Assembly (NCBI RefSeq): GCF_000684975.1
Contig: NZ_BAXZ01000022.1
Location: 1-64,000 of the forward strand
Reading direction: 5' to 3'
Length of the DNA stretch: 64,000 nucleotides
From: Paraburkholderia acidipaludis NBRC 101816
GTDB lineage: Bacteria > Pseudomonadota > Gammaproteobacteria > Burkholderiales > Burkholderiaceae
Under the pieces are notes generated by a model. It did no database searches. It was not told the DNA's origin and was given only the letters and a program-made list of their open reading frames with translations. Positions 1 to 8,740 of this stretch are shown here, piece after piece. Positions within the stretch are counted from its first letter, which is position 1; every line of letters starts with the position of its first letter. The translations under genes and the position numbers were made by a program.

Positions 1-432
1 AATCATGCTGTCCACGAGCTTCGCGTCGCCCATGCGGAAGCCGTCGCGCGAGCCCGGCAGCACGTGCGGCGCCGCGCTCATGTTCTCCTGGCCGCCCGCC
101 ACCACGATCTCCGCATCGCCCGCGATGATCGCGTTCGCCGCGAGCATCACCGCCTTCAGGCCCGAGCCGCACACCTTGTTGATCGTCATGGCCGGCACCG
201 AGGCGGGCAGCCCCGCCTTGATCGATGCCTGGCGCGCGACGTTCTGGCCCGAACCGGCCGTCAGCACCTGACCCATGATCACTTCGCTCACCTGCTCGGG
301 CTTGATGCCGGCGCGCGCCAGCGCTTCCTTGATCACCACCGCGCCCAGCTCGGGCGCCGCAATCTTCGCCAGCGAGCCGCCGAATTTGCCCACCGCCGTC
401 CGGGCGGCCGATACGATCACAATGTCAGTCAT
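1..432 (-). CDS. phbA: acetyl-CoA C-acetyltransferase (thiolase), 5' part, runs off the left edge
   Basis: Condenses two acetyl-CoA to acetoacetyl-CoA, the first step of polyhydroxybutyrate synthesis (or the reverse, degradative reaction). The 144 visible codons start at ATG 432 with MTDIVIVSAARTAVGKFGGS, typical of biosynthetic thiolases, and contain the active-site loop INKVCGSGLKAV around residue 88, whose Cys forms the acyl-enzyme. The GGQENMS motif of the family follows near residue 112. The C-terminal catalytic Cys and His lie outside the window. The neighbouring phasin gene on the same strand supports a PHA role, although many Burkholderia encode several paralogous thiolases, so the symbol is tentative. 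Confidence 0.9.
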   Translation of the reverse strand, partial: MTDIVIVSAARTAVGKFGGSLAKIAAPELGAVVIKEALARAGIKPEQVSEVIMGQVLTAGSGQNVARQASIKAGLPASVPAMTINKVCGSGLKAVMLAANAIIAGDAEIVVAGGQENMSAAPHVLPGSRDGFRMGDAKLVDSMI

Positions 433-541
433 TTCCAGTTCCCGCGTTAAAAGTCCTTACTGCCTGCCTCGAACCTCGAAGCCACGACGCATCGCGCCGT
501 GTCCATGGAAAGCGATCACGGTGCAATGCGTGGAAAAAGTC

Positions 542-1009
542 TTACTTTGCGACTTGTGCCGGCTGTGCCGCGGCAGTGGCGCCGGCAGCGGAGAACACCG
601 GGTTCATCGCGGCGATCCATGCCTGCACGCCCGTGGACACGTTCTGCGCAAACGGGCCGGAGAAAGCGCCGAATTGCAGTTCATGCTGCTCCGACTGGGC
701 ACGCGCCGCTCGCGTCCATTCCGCCTGCGTGGTCGTTGCGATATCCACAAGATGCTGGCCGTACGAGATGGCCTTGGCTGCGGCCTGCTGCGAGACGGTT
801 ACCTGCCGGGCCAGGAATTCGAGCGGATTCTGGCTTTGAATCGCGCCTTTGAGCGTCGCTTCGGTTTCCGTCATGGCGGCCTTGATGGCCTGCGTGTTCA
901 GATCCACGACGGCCTGAACGCCCTGCAGCGTGGGGTTCGCCAGCGCGAAAAATGCCCGGACGCCGGATTGGCAAGCGGTTCCGAGATGCTCTGATGCGAA
1001 AACGGTCAT
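542..1009 (-). CDS. phaP: phasin family protein (PHA granule-associated)
   Basis: 155 aa, no signal peptide, mostly predicted amphipathic helix, rich in Ala and Gln. The pattern (FFALANPTLQGVQAVVDLNTQ near the start, QNPLEFLARQVTVSQQAAAK in the middle) is that of the Burkholderia/Ralstonia phasin family, small amphiphilic proteins that coat polyhydroxybutyrate granules and control their size and number. The C-terminus is Ala/Pro-rich and ends in AQVAK. It lies 109 bases upstream of the thiolase gene on the same strand, so both may be transcribed together. The 5' leader is AT-rich. The family call is firm; which paralogue it is cannot be told from the window. Confidence 0.88.
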   Translation of the reverse strand: MTVFASEHLGTACQSGVRAFFALANPTLQGVQAVVDLNTQAIKAAMTETEATLKGAIQSQNPLEFLARQVTVSQQAAAKAISYGQHLVDIATTTQAEWTRAARAQSEQHELQFGAFSGPFAQNVSTGVQAWIAAMNPVFSAAGATAAAQPAQVAK

Positions 1010-1350
1010 CGATTCTGCCCTCTCTCTTTGTTAGTAAGACTAAATAAAAATCAGTATGAAAACTGGTGTCCTGCTACAGGGCTCGTTCTTGCAATACCGG
1101 CCTCGTCACAGCGGCACATTTAGAGTCATTACTCTAAAGCATCAATTTAACAATTTTTTGTATCGCGTGGCTAGGTATAAACCCTAGCGCCCCAGATTTT
1201 GGTTTGCTTTTTGCATTGATCTGCCAGATATGCCATGCATTTGTCATGACATTGGACGGGAGAGCAGGCGAAAGGCGGGATTGTCCAACCCGGCGCAGGC
1301 CGGAGCATGCCGGCGGCGTCGACGCCTTGAAGAGGGTTCCGGCGCGCCGG
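1010..1350. other. intergenic region with AT-rich phasin leader and small inverted repeat
   Basis: No gene is seen here. Bases 1020-1215 are far more AT-rich than the surroundings and probably hold the phasin promoter. An inverted repeat with 6-bp arms, GCTAGG (1170-1175) and CCTAGC (1183-1188), lies in this stretch. The rest, next to the 3' end of the epimerase-like gene, is GC-rich without a recognisable terminator. Confidence 0.5.
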
Positions 1351-2331
1351 TTAGATCACGGGAACGGCCGCGATCCGGTAGCGAACCGTGCGCGGCTTGC
1401 CCGCTTCGAATGCGAGCCCCGAGCGGCCGGCAAGCGGATGACCGGCGGGAGGCCTGACGACACGGCCTAGATCGAAGAAGCTGTTGGCCGGCTCCACACC
1501 CAGGGCGAAGTGCCGCCCCGACCAGGGTTCATGCACCCGTCCGCCGTTGCTGATCCAGAGCGGGGCGTCGGGCAACACGGCCGGATCCCAGTCGAGCAGG
1601 ACATCGGCTCGCTGCGCCGGGTATCGCACGACAAAGGGCGGTTCGCAGCCTTCCATCTGCAGCAGCTCCTCGGTCTTCTCCGGCAACGGCAAACGCGTGG
1701 CGTCCAGCGGGCCTGCCGCCGTCGGGATGGCCGCCAGCGAAGCGAAGGTGCGGTTCGGCGCAACGCGCGAAACCCCCGGCTCCGGTGGAACCGGGTAGCC
1801 GTGAATGCGCCGGTGCGGGCAGGCCAGCACCTCGATACCTTCCGCCGGAATCGTGAAGGTCGGATGCAGCGCAAACGGCAGCACGACCGGGCGCCTCGCG
1901 CGCACGGTGACCGAGACCGCCAGCGCCGGTGCATCGGGATCGGCTTCGATGGTGCGTTCGAGGCTTTCGATGTCGGCCTCGGGCGGATAGTCGACGGCAA
2001 CGGTCAGCCTGTGCGCCGTCTGCTCCACGCGCCGCCACAGGTGATTCGCACCGTAGCCGTGATCCCAGCCGTCCGCCGCGTCGCGCACCTCGAAACCGGC
2101 CGGCAGACCGCGAGGCGCCCTCGCCATGCCGAACGGCAGGCAAGGCCATTCCCCTCGCAACGCCCTGAGCAGCCCCGGCCACCGCGCGTCGTCCCCCCAC
2201 GGTGCAGGTCGAAACGGCGTCACGCTGTGTCCCGGCCCGAGGTCGAAGCGCACGGGCGCCAGCATGCCGCCCAGCGCCTGCACCGTCGCCTCGCCATGCG
2301 CCCACGCCAGAGTCCAGCGTTCGATCTCCAT
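1351..2331 (-). CDS. aldose 1-epimerase-like protein (galactose mutarotase fold)
   Basis: 326 aa from ATG 2331, which has a good AGGAG Shine-Dalgarno just upstream; an ATG five codons further up lacks one. The protein looks like the beta-sandwich mutarotase family: an N-terminal GGMLAPVRF strand, DGWDHGYGANHLWRR, and LHPTFTIPAEG in the middle where the catalytic His region of mutarotases lies. Members interconvert alpha and beta sugar anomers in the cytoplasm. It is the last gene of the sugar operon, 15 bases after the kinase, which suggests that it prepares the anomer of the imported sugar. The exact substrate cannot be read from the sequence. Confidence 0.75.
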   Translation of the reverse strand: MEIERWTLAWAHGEATVQALGGMLAPVRFDLGPGHSVTPFRPAPWGDDARWPGLLRALRGEWPCLPFGMARAPRGLPAGFEVRDAADGWDHGYGANHLWRRVEQTAHRLTVAVDYPPEADIESLERTIEADPDAPALAVSVTVRARRPVVLPFALHPTFTIPAEGIEVLACPHRRIHGYPVPPEPGVSRVAPNRTFASLAAIPTAAGPLDATRLPLPEKTEELLQMEGCEPPFVVRYPAQRADVLLDWDPAVLPDAPLWISNGGRVHEPWSGRHFALGVEPANSFFDLGRVVRPPAGHPLAGRSGLAFEAGKPRTVRYRIAAVPVI

Positions 2332-2346
2332 CCTCGCTCCTCGCAA

Positions 2347-3000
2347 TCAGGTGTTGGCGACCACGAACTGCGCGCTCACGCTTTGCGAGAGGACGAGATC
2401 CACATTCGGCAGATCGTTTTCCAGGAGCTTCGCGCGTATCGCTGCTTCGTCCATGCCATAGCCGCGCCAACGGGCCAGGAGCCGTTGCGCCAGCACGTCG
2501 CGCGGCACCTCCAGCATGACCGTGACGTCGAAGTACGACTGCAGCGCACTCCAGCCGGGCGCGTCGAGCAGCAGATAGTTCCCCTCGACCACCACGAGCC
2601 TTGCCGACCGCGGGATGATCTCCGCCCCCGCCCGTGCAATCTCGATCGAGCGGTCGAACACCGGCACCGCGATTTCGCTGCCGTCGTCCGCCTTGAGCCG
2701 GCCGAGCATCGCGGCGAGTCCCGGCACGTCGAACGTATGCGGCGCGCCCTTGCGCGCGCGCTGGCCACGCGCTTCCAGCACCCGGTCGTCGAAGTGAAAG
2801 CCGTCCATCGCGAGCACGCAGGCCACATCCGGCACGCGCCGGTTGAGGTCCGCGCACAGCCCCTGCGCGAAGGTGCTCTTGCCCGAGCCCGGCGCCCCCG
2901 CGATGGCGACGAGGCGCCGCGCGCCGCCCTTGAGCCCGAGCAGGTGTTGCGCCAGCTCGTCGGGCCCGATGCGTTGCTCCTGCTGTGCGGCGCCGCTCAC
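2347..3000 (-). CDS. P-loop nucleoside/fructose-kinase-like protein of the sugar operon
   Basis: 217 aa. The GTG start at 3000 overlaps the upstream gene's stop in a GTGA arrangement, so translation is probably coupled; this start was preferred over upstream ATGs lying inside the neighbouring gene. Walker A is GAPGSGKST near residue 37, and MDGFHFDD follows, characteristic of the uridine kinase/pantothenate kinase-like family that includes the rhizobial fructose-transport kinase FrcK. VVVEGNYLLL is the Walker-B-like strand and LAQRLLARWRGYGM a lid segment. Such kinases occur in ribose/fructose-type ABC operons and probably phosphorylate the imported or epimerised ketose. The substrate is inferred from context only. 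Confidence 0.8.
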   Translation of the reverse strand: MSGAAQQEQRIGPDELAQHLLGLKGGARRLVAIAGAPGSGKSTFAQGLCADLNRRVPDVACVLAMDGFHFDDRVLEARGQRARKGAPHTFDVPGLAAMLGRLKADDGSEIAVPVFDRSIEIARAGAEIIPRSARLVVVEGNYLLLDAPGWSALQSYFDVTVMLEVPRDVLAQRLLARWRGYGMDEAAIRAKLLENDLPNVDLVLSQSVSAQFVVANT

Positions 3001-3890
3001 GACAGGCGGCTCCGTTCGGCCTGCTTCAAGGCTTCCTGCGCCGCCTTGATTTGCGCCCGCGTATACATCAGCGCGTGCGACGCCAGATCGTGGCCGTCCT
3101 CCCACAGATTGCGCCAGATGCCCAGTATGCCCTCCAGCGGCTGCCCGACCACGCGCGACGAAAAGCTTTCGAACGTGATCGGCCCCTTGAAGCCGGAGAA
3201 CACCAGCGCCCGGAAGATTTCCGAAAAGTCGATGCTGCCGGAACCCAGGTAGCCGCGGTGCGAGTCGCCGGTATGGAAGTAGCCGAGGTAGTCGCCGGTT
3301 TCGCGCACCGCCGTCGCAATATCGGATTCCTCAATATTCATGTGATAGGTGTCCAGATGCACCTTCACGTTCGGCGCGCCAATGCGCTTGCACAGCTCGA
3401 CGCCCTGCGAAGCCGTATTGAGTACGTTCGACTCGTAGCGGTTCACGACTTCGAGGCCCAGGACGACGCCGCTCTTCGCCGCCGTCTGTGCCACCTCGCC
3501 GAGGATGTCGACCGACATCGCAATGCCGGCGGCCGTCGGCGGCACATAGTACTTCTGAAAAGCCGAGTACAGGATGCCGCACATATGCGTCGCCCCGCAG
3601 TCGCGCGCCACGCGCAGCGCCGTCTCGAGCTTCGCCTTGCCGCGGGCGGCCTTCTCCACGTCGCCGCTCGAAATATCGGACTCGGCATCGAGCCCCAGCG
3701 AAAAGGTCACGCCAAGACCGTTCTTTTCGAGTTCGCGCCGCGTGAAATCGACGTCGATCGATGTCGGGTCGAGCGCCGGCACTTCGATGAAGTCGAAGCC
3801 GACTTCCGCGGTGCGGGCGATGGCCCGCGCGCAGGCCTCGTGGCTCCAGCTTGCCTCCCAGACGAGAGCGTGTACGCCAAGCTTGTTCAT
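2997..3890 (-). CDS. sugar 3-epimerase of the D-tagatose/D-psicose 3-epimerase family
   Basis: 297 aa TIM-barrel protein. The family's metal ligands are visible: Glu in LGLEVVNRYE (about 150), Asp in VHLDTYHMNIEE (about 185), His in GYFHTGDSHRGYLG (about 210) and Glu in ITFESFSS (about 245), spaced as in D-tagatose 3-epimerase, which interconverts C3 epimers of ketohexoses using Mn or Mg. The segment N-terminal to the barrel, MNKLGVHALVWEASW, also fits. It sits between the ABC permease gene (stop at 3891, immediately adjacent) and the kinase, so uptake, epimerisation and phosphorylation appear as consecutive steps. Allulose, tagatose, sorbose or ribulose-type substrates all remain possible. 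Confidence 0.85.
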   Translation of the reverse strand: MNKLGVHALVWEASWSHEACARAIARTAEVGFDFIEVPALDPTSIDVDFTRRELEKNGLGVTFSLGLDAESDISSGDVEKAARGKAKLETALRVARDCGATHMCGILYSAFQKYYVPPTAAGIAMSVDILGEVAQTAAKSGVVLGLEVVNRYESNVLNTASQGVELCKRIGAPNVKVHLDTYHMNIEESDIATAVRETGDYLGYFHTGDSHRGYLGSGSIDFSEIFRALVFSGFKGPITFESFSSRVVGQPLEGILGIWRNLWEDGHDLASHALMYTRAQIKAAQEALKQAERSRLS

Positions 3891-4937
3891 TCAGACTCCT
3901 TTGGTTGACTGTGTCCCGTGCCGCCGCGCGGCAAGGCGCGCCCGGACGGGAGTGTGGAAAACGCCGTTGGCCCACGCCCAACGGAACAGCATGACGGCGA
4001 GCAGGAAGACGCCCCAGAGGGCCGTCGCGAGATGCTGGCTGGCGCCGAGAAGATTCAGCCCCGAGGCGATCGTCTGCAGGATCACGAGCGCGACCACGAC
4101 GGGCGCGACGCGGCCGAATCCGCCGAACGGATCGACGCGGCCGAGGAAGCACGCCAGCACGGAGATCAGCAGGAACGCTTCGCCGTGCCCCACGCGCACC
4201 GAATTGAAGCTCGCCAGCATGACCACGCCCGCCACGCCGCACATGAGGCCGGAGAGCATGTAGATGCGCGTGACGGCGCGCGTGGTGTCGATGCCGGAGT
4301 AACGGGTGGCTTCGAGGTTGGAGCCGATCATGCGCGTGGCGAAGCCCAGGCGCGAGCGCGTCATCAGCACGTGCCACAGCAGGGCGCAGCCCGCGAAGAT
4401 CCACAGCGGCACCGGCACGCCCAGCCACAGGCCGTTGCCCATGGCGAGCACGAGCGGCGGAAAGCCGGAGATGTCGCCGCCGTGGGTCAGGAACTCGCCC
4501 AGGCCGCGCAGAAAGATCATGGCGGAGAGCGAAACCAGAATCGGACTCGCGCCCGTGCGCGCAATGATCGCCCCCATCGCCCAGCCGCTTGCCGCGCCGG
4601 TGGCCAGCGCCGCCGCAATGCCGAGCGCCACGGCGGCGACGCCCGCGTCCGCGCCGCCCATCGAATGAATCACCCAGGCCATCGCCAGGCCCGCGATATT
4701 GGCCGTGAACGTCACCGCGAGATTGAAGCCGCCGGACACGAGCGGCATGAGCATCGCGAGCGTGAAAAAGCCCAGCTCGGGCAACTGGAACGCGACCGAG
4801 ACGAAGGTGCTCGCGGAAAAGAACCGGTCGGAGGCGAAGCTCATCGCCACGATCACGATGGCGAGAAAGCCCAGCAGGCCCAGCACGTCGGCCGGGACAT
4901 GCGCCGCGAGGGAGCGTCGGGAATAAGGGGAACTCAT
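3891..4937 (-). CDS. sugar ABC transporter permease (RbsC family)
   Basis: 348 aa integral membrane protein with about eight to ten hydrophobic segments, starting MSSPYSRRSLAAHVPADVL. It belongs to the BPD_transp_2 (ribose/xylose-type) permeases: the cytoplasmic loop GSNLEATRYSGI is the EAA-like coupling motif, and DPFGGFGRVAP resembles the GGxG loop of RbsC. It pairs with the second permease encoded just upstream (8-base gap), giving a heterodimeric channel fed by the binding protein at 7543-8535. The ATG at 4937 was chosen because it is the first start after the upstream gene's stop. Confidence 0.9.
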   Translation of the reverse strand: MSSPYSRRSLAAHVPADVLGLLGFLAIVIVAMSFASDRFFSASTFVSVAFQLPELGFFTLAMLMPLVSGGFNLAVTFTANIAGLAMAWVIHSMGGADAGVAAVALGIAAALATGAASGWAMGAIIARTGASPILVSLSAMIFLRGLGEFLTHGGDISGFPPLVLAMGNGLWLGVPVPLWIFAGCALLWHVLMTRSRLGFATRMIGSNLEATRYSGIDTTRAVTRIYMLSGLMCGVAGVVMLASFNSVRVGHGEAFLLISVLACFLGRVDPFGGFGRVAPVVVALVILQTIASGLNLLGASQHLATALWGVFLLAVMLFRWAWANGVFHTPVRARLAARRHGTQSTKGV

Positions 4938-4945
4938 GGCAGCAC

Positions 4946-5947
4946 CTATGCGCGTTGCGAGGCGAACCGCGATCCGACGAGCTTCGCAAAGCCGCCGCTC
5001 GACAGGGTGATGGCAGTCAGGATGACCGCGCCGATGATCATCTTGAATGCGTAAGGCGAGATCCCGAGCAGGTTGAGGCCGTTTGCCGTGATGGCCGTGA
5101 GCAGGATGCCGAGGATCGCGCCGAGGATCGTGCCGCGGCCGCCGCCCAGCCGCGCGCCGCCCAGCACCACGGCCGCCAGCACGTCGAGCTCGCGCCCGTA
5201 GAGCGCATTGGGCACCACCTCCTGGACGATATGCGCCTGCATCAGGCCCGCAATGCCGGCCATCATGCCGAGCCAGCCGAACGCGACGTAGTGCATCGCG
5301 CCGAGGTTCACGCCCACGCGGCGCGCGGCCTCGGGGTTGTCGCCCATCGCATACAGCTGCCGTCCCGTAGTTGTCCTGCGCAACATGAACCACGTCGCGA
5401 TCACGGTGACGATCATGACGGCCACGGGCAGCGTGAGGTCGGCCACGCCGCTTGCCGTTTTCACCTGCAGGAGCGACACGCGGTCCACCCACCAGTCGGG
5501 TAGGTCGTAGATCGACACGCCGTTGGTCAGGAACATCAGCCCGCCGAAGAAGATGTTGAACGTCGCGATGGTGACGACGATCGAGACGATCCGGAAGCGG
5601 TAGATGATGGTGGCATTGAGGGCGCCGAGCAGAAAACCGAAGCCCATGGAAGCCAGAAAGCCGATCAGCCAGTTGCCGCCGCCAAGCCATCCCACCGTCA
5701 ACGCGGTGAGATATTGAACCACGGAAGCGCCCACGGCGAACGAGATGTCGATGCCGCCCGCAATCAGCACCACGAGCAAACCGACGCCGAAGATGATGTT
5801 GACCGAGCTCTGGTTGAGCAGGTCGAACAGGTTGGGCAGCGTGAGGAAGGTCGACGTCGTCAGACCGAGTCCTGCCGCCATGACGGCAATCACGAGGATC
5901 AACAGCGCCTCGATCGAGCCGATTCCGAGTTTGCGAAGATCAGGCAT
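4946..5947 (-). CDS. sugar ABC transporter permease (RbsC family), second subunit
   Basis: 333 aa, multi-spanning membrane protein. Typical elements of ribose-type permeases are present: VVLIAGGIDISFAVGA (periplasmic half-helix region), the coupling loop GDNPEAARRVGVN, and VVLGGARLGGGRGT before the last helices. The start overlaps the 3' end of the ATPase gene by eight bases, consistent with translational coupling. Together with the neighbouring permease it should form the membrane pore for the operon's sugar. The two permeases are clearly diverged from one another, so this is not a recent duplication. Confidence 0.92.
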   Translation of the reverse strand: MPDLRKLGIGSIEALLILVIAVMAAGLGLTTSTFLTLPNLFDLLNQSSVNIIFGVGLLVVLIAGGIDISFAVGASVVQYLTALTVGWLGGGNWLIGFLASMGFGFLLGALNATIIYRFRIVSIVVTIATFNIFFGGLMFLTNGVSIYDLPDWWVDRVSLLQVKTASGVADLTLPVAVMIVTVIATWFMLRRTTTGRQLYAMGDNPEAARRVGVNLGAMHYVAFGWLGMMAGIAGLMQAHIVQEVVPNALYGRELDVLAAVVLGGARLGGGRGTILGAILGILLTAITANGLNLLGISPYAFKMIIGAVILTAITLSSGGFAKLVGSRFASQRA

Positions 5948-7526
5948 GGACGTCTCGCTCGATTTGATCGATGCTCGTCCGCCCTGGCACGTACTCCGCG
6001 ACGATCCTGCCGTCGCGCATGTGCAGAATGCGGTCGGAGTTGAAATAGACTTCGGGAATCTCGTCGGAAATCAGCACGATGGCCATGCCCGCTGCGGCGA
6101 GCTCGTGCACGATGCTGAAAATGCCGGCGCGCGCGCCCACGTCCACGCCTACGGTGGGCGAGTCGAGAATCAGCACCTTCGGTTGCGTTGCCAACCACTT
6201 CGCGAGCACGATGCGCTGCTGGTTGCCGCCCGACAAGGTCGAAACCGCGTCGTCGGGCTTGCCGATCTTGACGGCCAGCTTGCCGATCCAGTCGTGGATC
6301 AACGCGTCGCGCTTGCCCGGCGAAACGAGGCGGCACGCGTCGAGCAGATCGTCGAGCACCGAGGCGACCGTGTTGTCGCCAATCGACTGCGCCTGGATGA
6401 GGCCTAGCTGAAGACGGTCCTCCGACACATAGGCAATGCCCGCGCGGATCGCGTCGCGATTCGTGCGCAGCACGAGCGGCTTGCCTTCCAGAGCAACGGC
6501 ACCCGTGCCTGGCTTCGCCATGCCGAAAAGCGCCAGCGCAAGCTCCGTGCGCCCCGCGCCGAGGCGTCCGGTCAGCCCGAGAATCTCGCCGCGTTTCACC
6601 GCGAACGTCACGTCTTCGAACTCGCCGCGGCGCGTAAGTCCCTGCACCTGGAGCGCGACCGGCGCCTGCGAGAGATCGGTCGTGCGCACGGCGTAATCGA
6701 AGGTGCGGCCCGTCATCAGCTCGGTGAGACGCGACTGCGTCATGCCCGCCGTGGGAAAGGTGCCCACGTACTGGCCGTCGCGCATCACGGTCACGCGCGT
6801 ACAGACGTCGAGCACTTCCGCGAGCCGGTGACTGACGAACACGACGGCAATGCCGTCCGCCGAAAGCCGCCGCACGATGGCGAGCAGCGCCTGCGTTTCC
6901 GCGTGGCTCAGCGAGGCGGTCGGCTCGTCCATGAAAACGATGCGCGCCTCGGCCACCAGCGCGCGGGCGATCGCCACCACCTGCCGCTGCGCGATCGAGA
7001 GCGAACGCACGGAACGTTCGAGCGGCAGCTTGACGCCGAGGCGTTCCAGAATGCGGTGCGCCGCGTCCTTCATCTTCGCGTAGCTGACCACGCGCGGGCG
7101 CGAGCCGAGGTTCTGCTCGAAGGCGATGTTCTCGGCCACCGTCATCTCGGGAAAGAGCGCGAGGTCCTGCCAGATCACCTGAACGCCCAGCTCGCGGGCC
7201 TTCGCCGGATCGAGGCGCCCGAGCGGCTCGCCGTCGTAGCGCATCTGCGCGCCCGGTTCCGGCTGATACACGCCGCTGATCACCTTGATGAGCGTGCTCT
7301 TGCCGCAACCGTTCTCGCCGGCAAGGCACAGCACCTCGCCGGGCAGGATGTCGAAGCGCACCTGCTGCAGCGCCTTGACCCCGCCGAACACCTTCGAGAT
7401 GTTCTCGAGTTCGAGCAGCGCGGGGCGCGCCTCGTCCGCGGCGAGCGCGGCCGGCATGACGGCACCGGCGCCGCCGCGGGGGACGGGGACGGGCGTGGCG
7501 CGGTGCAAAGAAGAATCAGGAATCAT
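5940..7526 (-). CDS. sugar ABC transporter ATP-binding protein, two nucleotide-binding domains
   Basis: 528 aa from ATG 7526; an ATG five codons upstream is also in frame. Tandem ABC domains of the RbsA/XylG type: the first has Walker A GENGCGKST, signature LSIAQRQ and Walker B IVFMDEPTASL. The second starts near residue 290, has a degenerate P-loop (GRLGAGRTE) as usual in this family, signature LSGGNQQ and VLILDSPTVGVD. This protein energises carbohydrate uptake together with the two permeases. The first signature lacks the usual LSGGQ glycines, a common variation in RbsA homologues. It lies 16 bases downstream of the binding-protein gene. Confidence 0.93.
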   Translation of the reverse strand: MIPDSSLHRATPVPVPRGGAGAVMPAALAADEARPALLELENISKVFGGVKALQQVRFDILPGEVLCLAGENGCGKSTLIKVISGVYQPEPGAQMRYDGEPLGRLDPAKARELGVQVIWQDLALFPEMTVAENIAFEQNLGSRPRVVSYAKMKDAAHRILERLGVKLPLERSVRSLSIAQRQVVAIARALVAEARIVFMDEPTASLSHAETQALLAIVRRLSADGIAVVFVSHRLAEVLDVCTRVTVMRDGQYVGTFPTAGMTQSRLTELMTGRTFDYAVRTTDLSQAPVALQVQGLTRRGEFEDVTFAVKRGEILGLTGRLGAGRTELALALFGMAKPGTGAVALEGKPLVLRTNRDAIRAGIAYVSEDRLQLGLIQAQSIGDNTVASVLDDLLDACRLVSPGKRDALIHDWIGKLAVKIGKPDDAVSTLSGGNQQRIVLAKWLATQPKVLILDSPTVGVDVGARAGIFSIVHELAAAGMAIVLISDEIPEVYFNSDRILHMRDGRIVAEYVPGRTSIDQIERDVHA

Positions 7527-7542
7527 GGAAGGAACACCCAAC

Positions 7543-8535
7543 TCAAAGACCCATCTTCGCGAGATTGTCCACGGTCTGCGCGTTCAGCTCGACAAGATCG
7601 TTCACGATCAGGTCGTGCCCTTCGGGATGCACGACGCCCAGGCCCGGAATGTCCGTGCCGTCCTTGATCGGCTGCCCTCTCGCGACCATCGTGCCCAGCG
7701 TGACGAACACCTCGCCCGCCTGCTCGGGATTCCACATGTAGCCGCCCGTCAGCACGCCGTCATGAACGAGGCGCTTGCCCTGGCCAGGCGAGAACGGTCC
7801 CAGCACCAGCACCTGCTTTTCCTCGTGCTTTTCGGCCACGGCGCGCGCGGCGCCGATGGGCCCCTGGCTGCCGAACGCGAGAATCGCGCGCAGGTTGGGG
7901 TGCGCGAGCATCAGGTCCAGCGCCGTCTTGCGCGAAGCGTCCACGTTTTCGGCCACGCCGTAGCGGTCGCCCACGAGCTTCATGTCGGGGTAGTTCGCCT
8001 TCAGGTAGGCGATGGCCGCATCCGCCCAGGCGTTATGCAGCGGCACCGTGAGCGAGCCGACGAAGACCGCATATTCGCCCTTGCCGCCCAGGTCCTTCGC
8101 CAGCGTCTTCGCATACGCCTCGCCGAAGCCCTTGGCCGATGCGAGCTCGAAGTCCCAGTCCGTGTTCTGCTGCTTGGGCGACTCGTGCGTGATCACCTTG
8201 ATGCCGGCCGCCCGCGCGCGCTGCAGCACCGGTTCGAGCACCTGCGCGTCGTTCGGCACCACGCCGATCACGTCGACGTGCTGCGCGATCAGGTCTTCGA
8301 TCGCCCGTACCTGGAGAGCCGGGTCGGCGCTCGTCGGCCCCACCATGAAGGCCTTCACGCCCAGTTCGTCGGCGCGCTTCTTGATGCCGGCCTCCATGGC
8401 GTTGAACCACGGAATGCCGCCCACCTTCACGACCACGCCGATCACGGGATGGTCCGGCGACGCATTGGCGAATCCCGTCGCGAACGAAAAAGCAAGAATT
8501 CCGGCGCACAGCCGGCGCAGCAATTGATTTGTCAT
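7543..8535 (-). CDS. sugar ABC transporter periplasmic substrate-binding protein
   Basis: 330 aa with an N-terminal signal peptide (LRRLCAGILAFSFATGFANA, probable cleavage after ANA). The mature part is a type-I periplasmic binding fold of the RbsB/RhaS/LsrB group: VIGVVVKVGGIPWFNAMEAG at the N-terminus, then AIEDLIAQHVDVIGVVPND and ITHESPKQ, and AILAFGSQGPIGAARAV in the second lobe. The middle, with Trp and polar residues in WDFELASAKGFGEAY, recalls LsrB-like proteins. It is the first gene of the minus-strand sugar operon and faces the LacI-type regulator gene across a 205-base intergenic region with two palindromic operators. Ligand unknown. Confidence 0.92.
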   Translation of the reverse strand: MTNQLLRRLCAGILAFSFATGFANASPDHPVIGVVVKVGGIPWFNAMEAGIKKRADELGVKAFMVGPTSADPALQVRAIEDLIAQHVDVIGVVPNDAQVLEPVLQRARAAGIKVITHESPKQQNTDWDFELASAKGFGEAYAKTLAKDLGGKGEYAVFVGSLTVPLHNAWADAAIAYLKANYPDMKLVGDRYGVAENVDASRKTALDLMLAHPNLRAILAFGSQGPIGAARAVAEKHEEKQVLVLGPFSPGQGKRLVHDGVLTGGYMWNPEQAGEVFVTLGTMVARGQPIKDGTDIPGLGVVHPEGHDLIVNDLVELNAQTVDNLAKMGL

Positions 8536-8588
8536 GTCTCCTCCGACTCTGGAACGGGCCGCATCTGGGTCACATCTGGGCCACCTCT

Positions 8589-8616
8589 CAACTTGCTGAA
8601 TCCATTCAGCAAGTTG
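8589..8616. promoter_or_regulatory. palindromic operator 1 of the LacI-type regulator
   Basis: A perfect inverted repeat with 13-bp arms, CAACTTGCTGAAT (8589-8601) and ATTCAGCAAGTTG (8604-8616), separated by CC. It lies between the divergent sugar operon and the LacI-family gene. LacI proteins bind such near-perfect palindromes, so this is the likely operator. Confidence 0.8.
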
Positions 8617-8626
8617 ATGTGGTGTA

Positions 8627-8644
8627 TGCTGAAACCATTCAGCA
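8627..8644. promoter_or_regulatory. palindromic operator 2 of the LacI-type regulator
   Basis: TGCTGAA (8627-8633) and TTCAGCA (8638-8644) around ACCA repeat the core of operator 1. The two centres are 33 bases apart, about three helical turns, so two dimers could bind on the same face of the helix. Confidence 0.75.
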
Positions 8645-8740
8645 ATGGTTGGAAGAGGGTGAAAACCCTAATATGGCGGGGTGCGCCAAAGCGGCTACCG
8701 TCGGCCGGACAGGTTGAGCGCGCTCGGGGAGCAGACAGAG

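Noticed and set aside
5..994. Plus-strand reading frames over the thiolase and phasin genes
   Set aside because: The minus-strand frames encode clear thiolase and phasin proteins; the plus-strand ones are antisense artefacts.
1170..1188. Common regulatory motif between CTAGG...CCTAG at 1170 and AGGGAAAACCCT at 45729
   Set aside because: Similar in look, but the arms and spacers differ and two cases are too few to support one motif.
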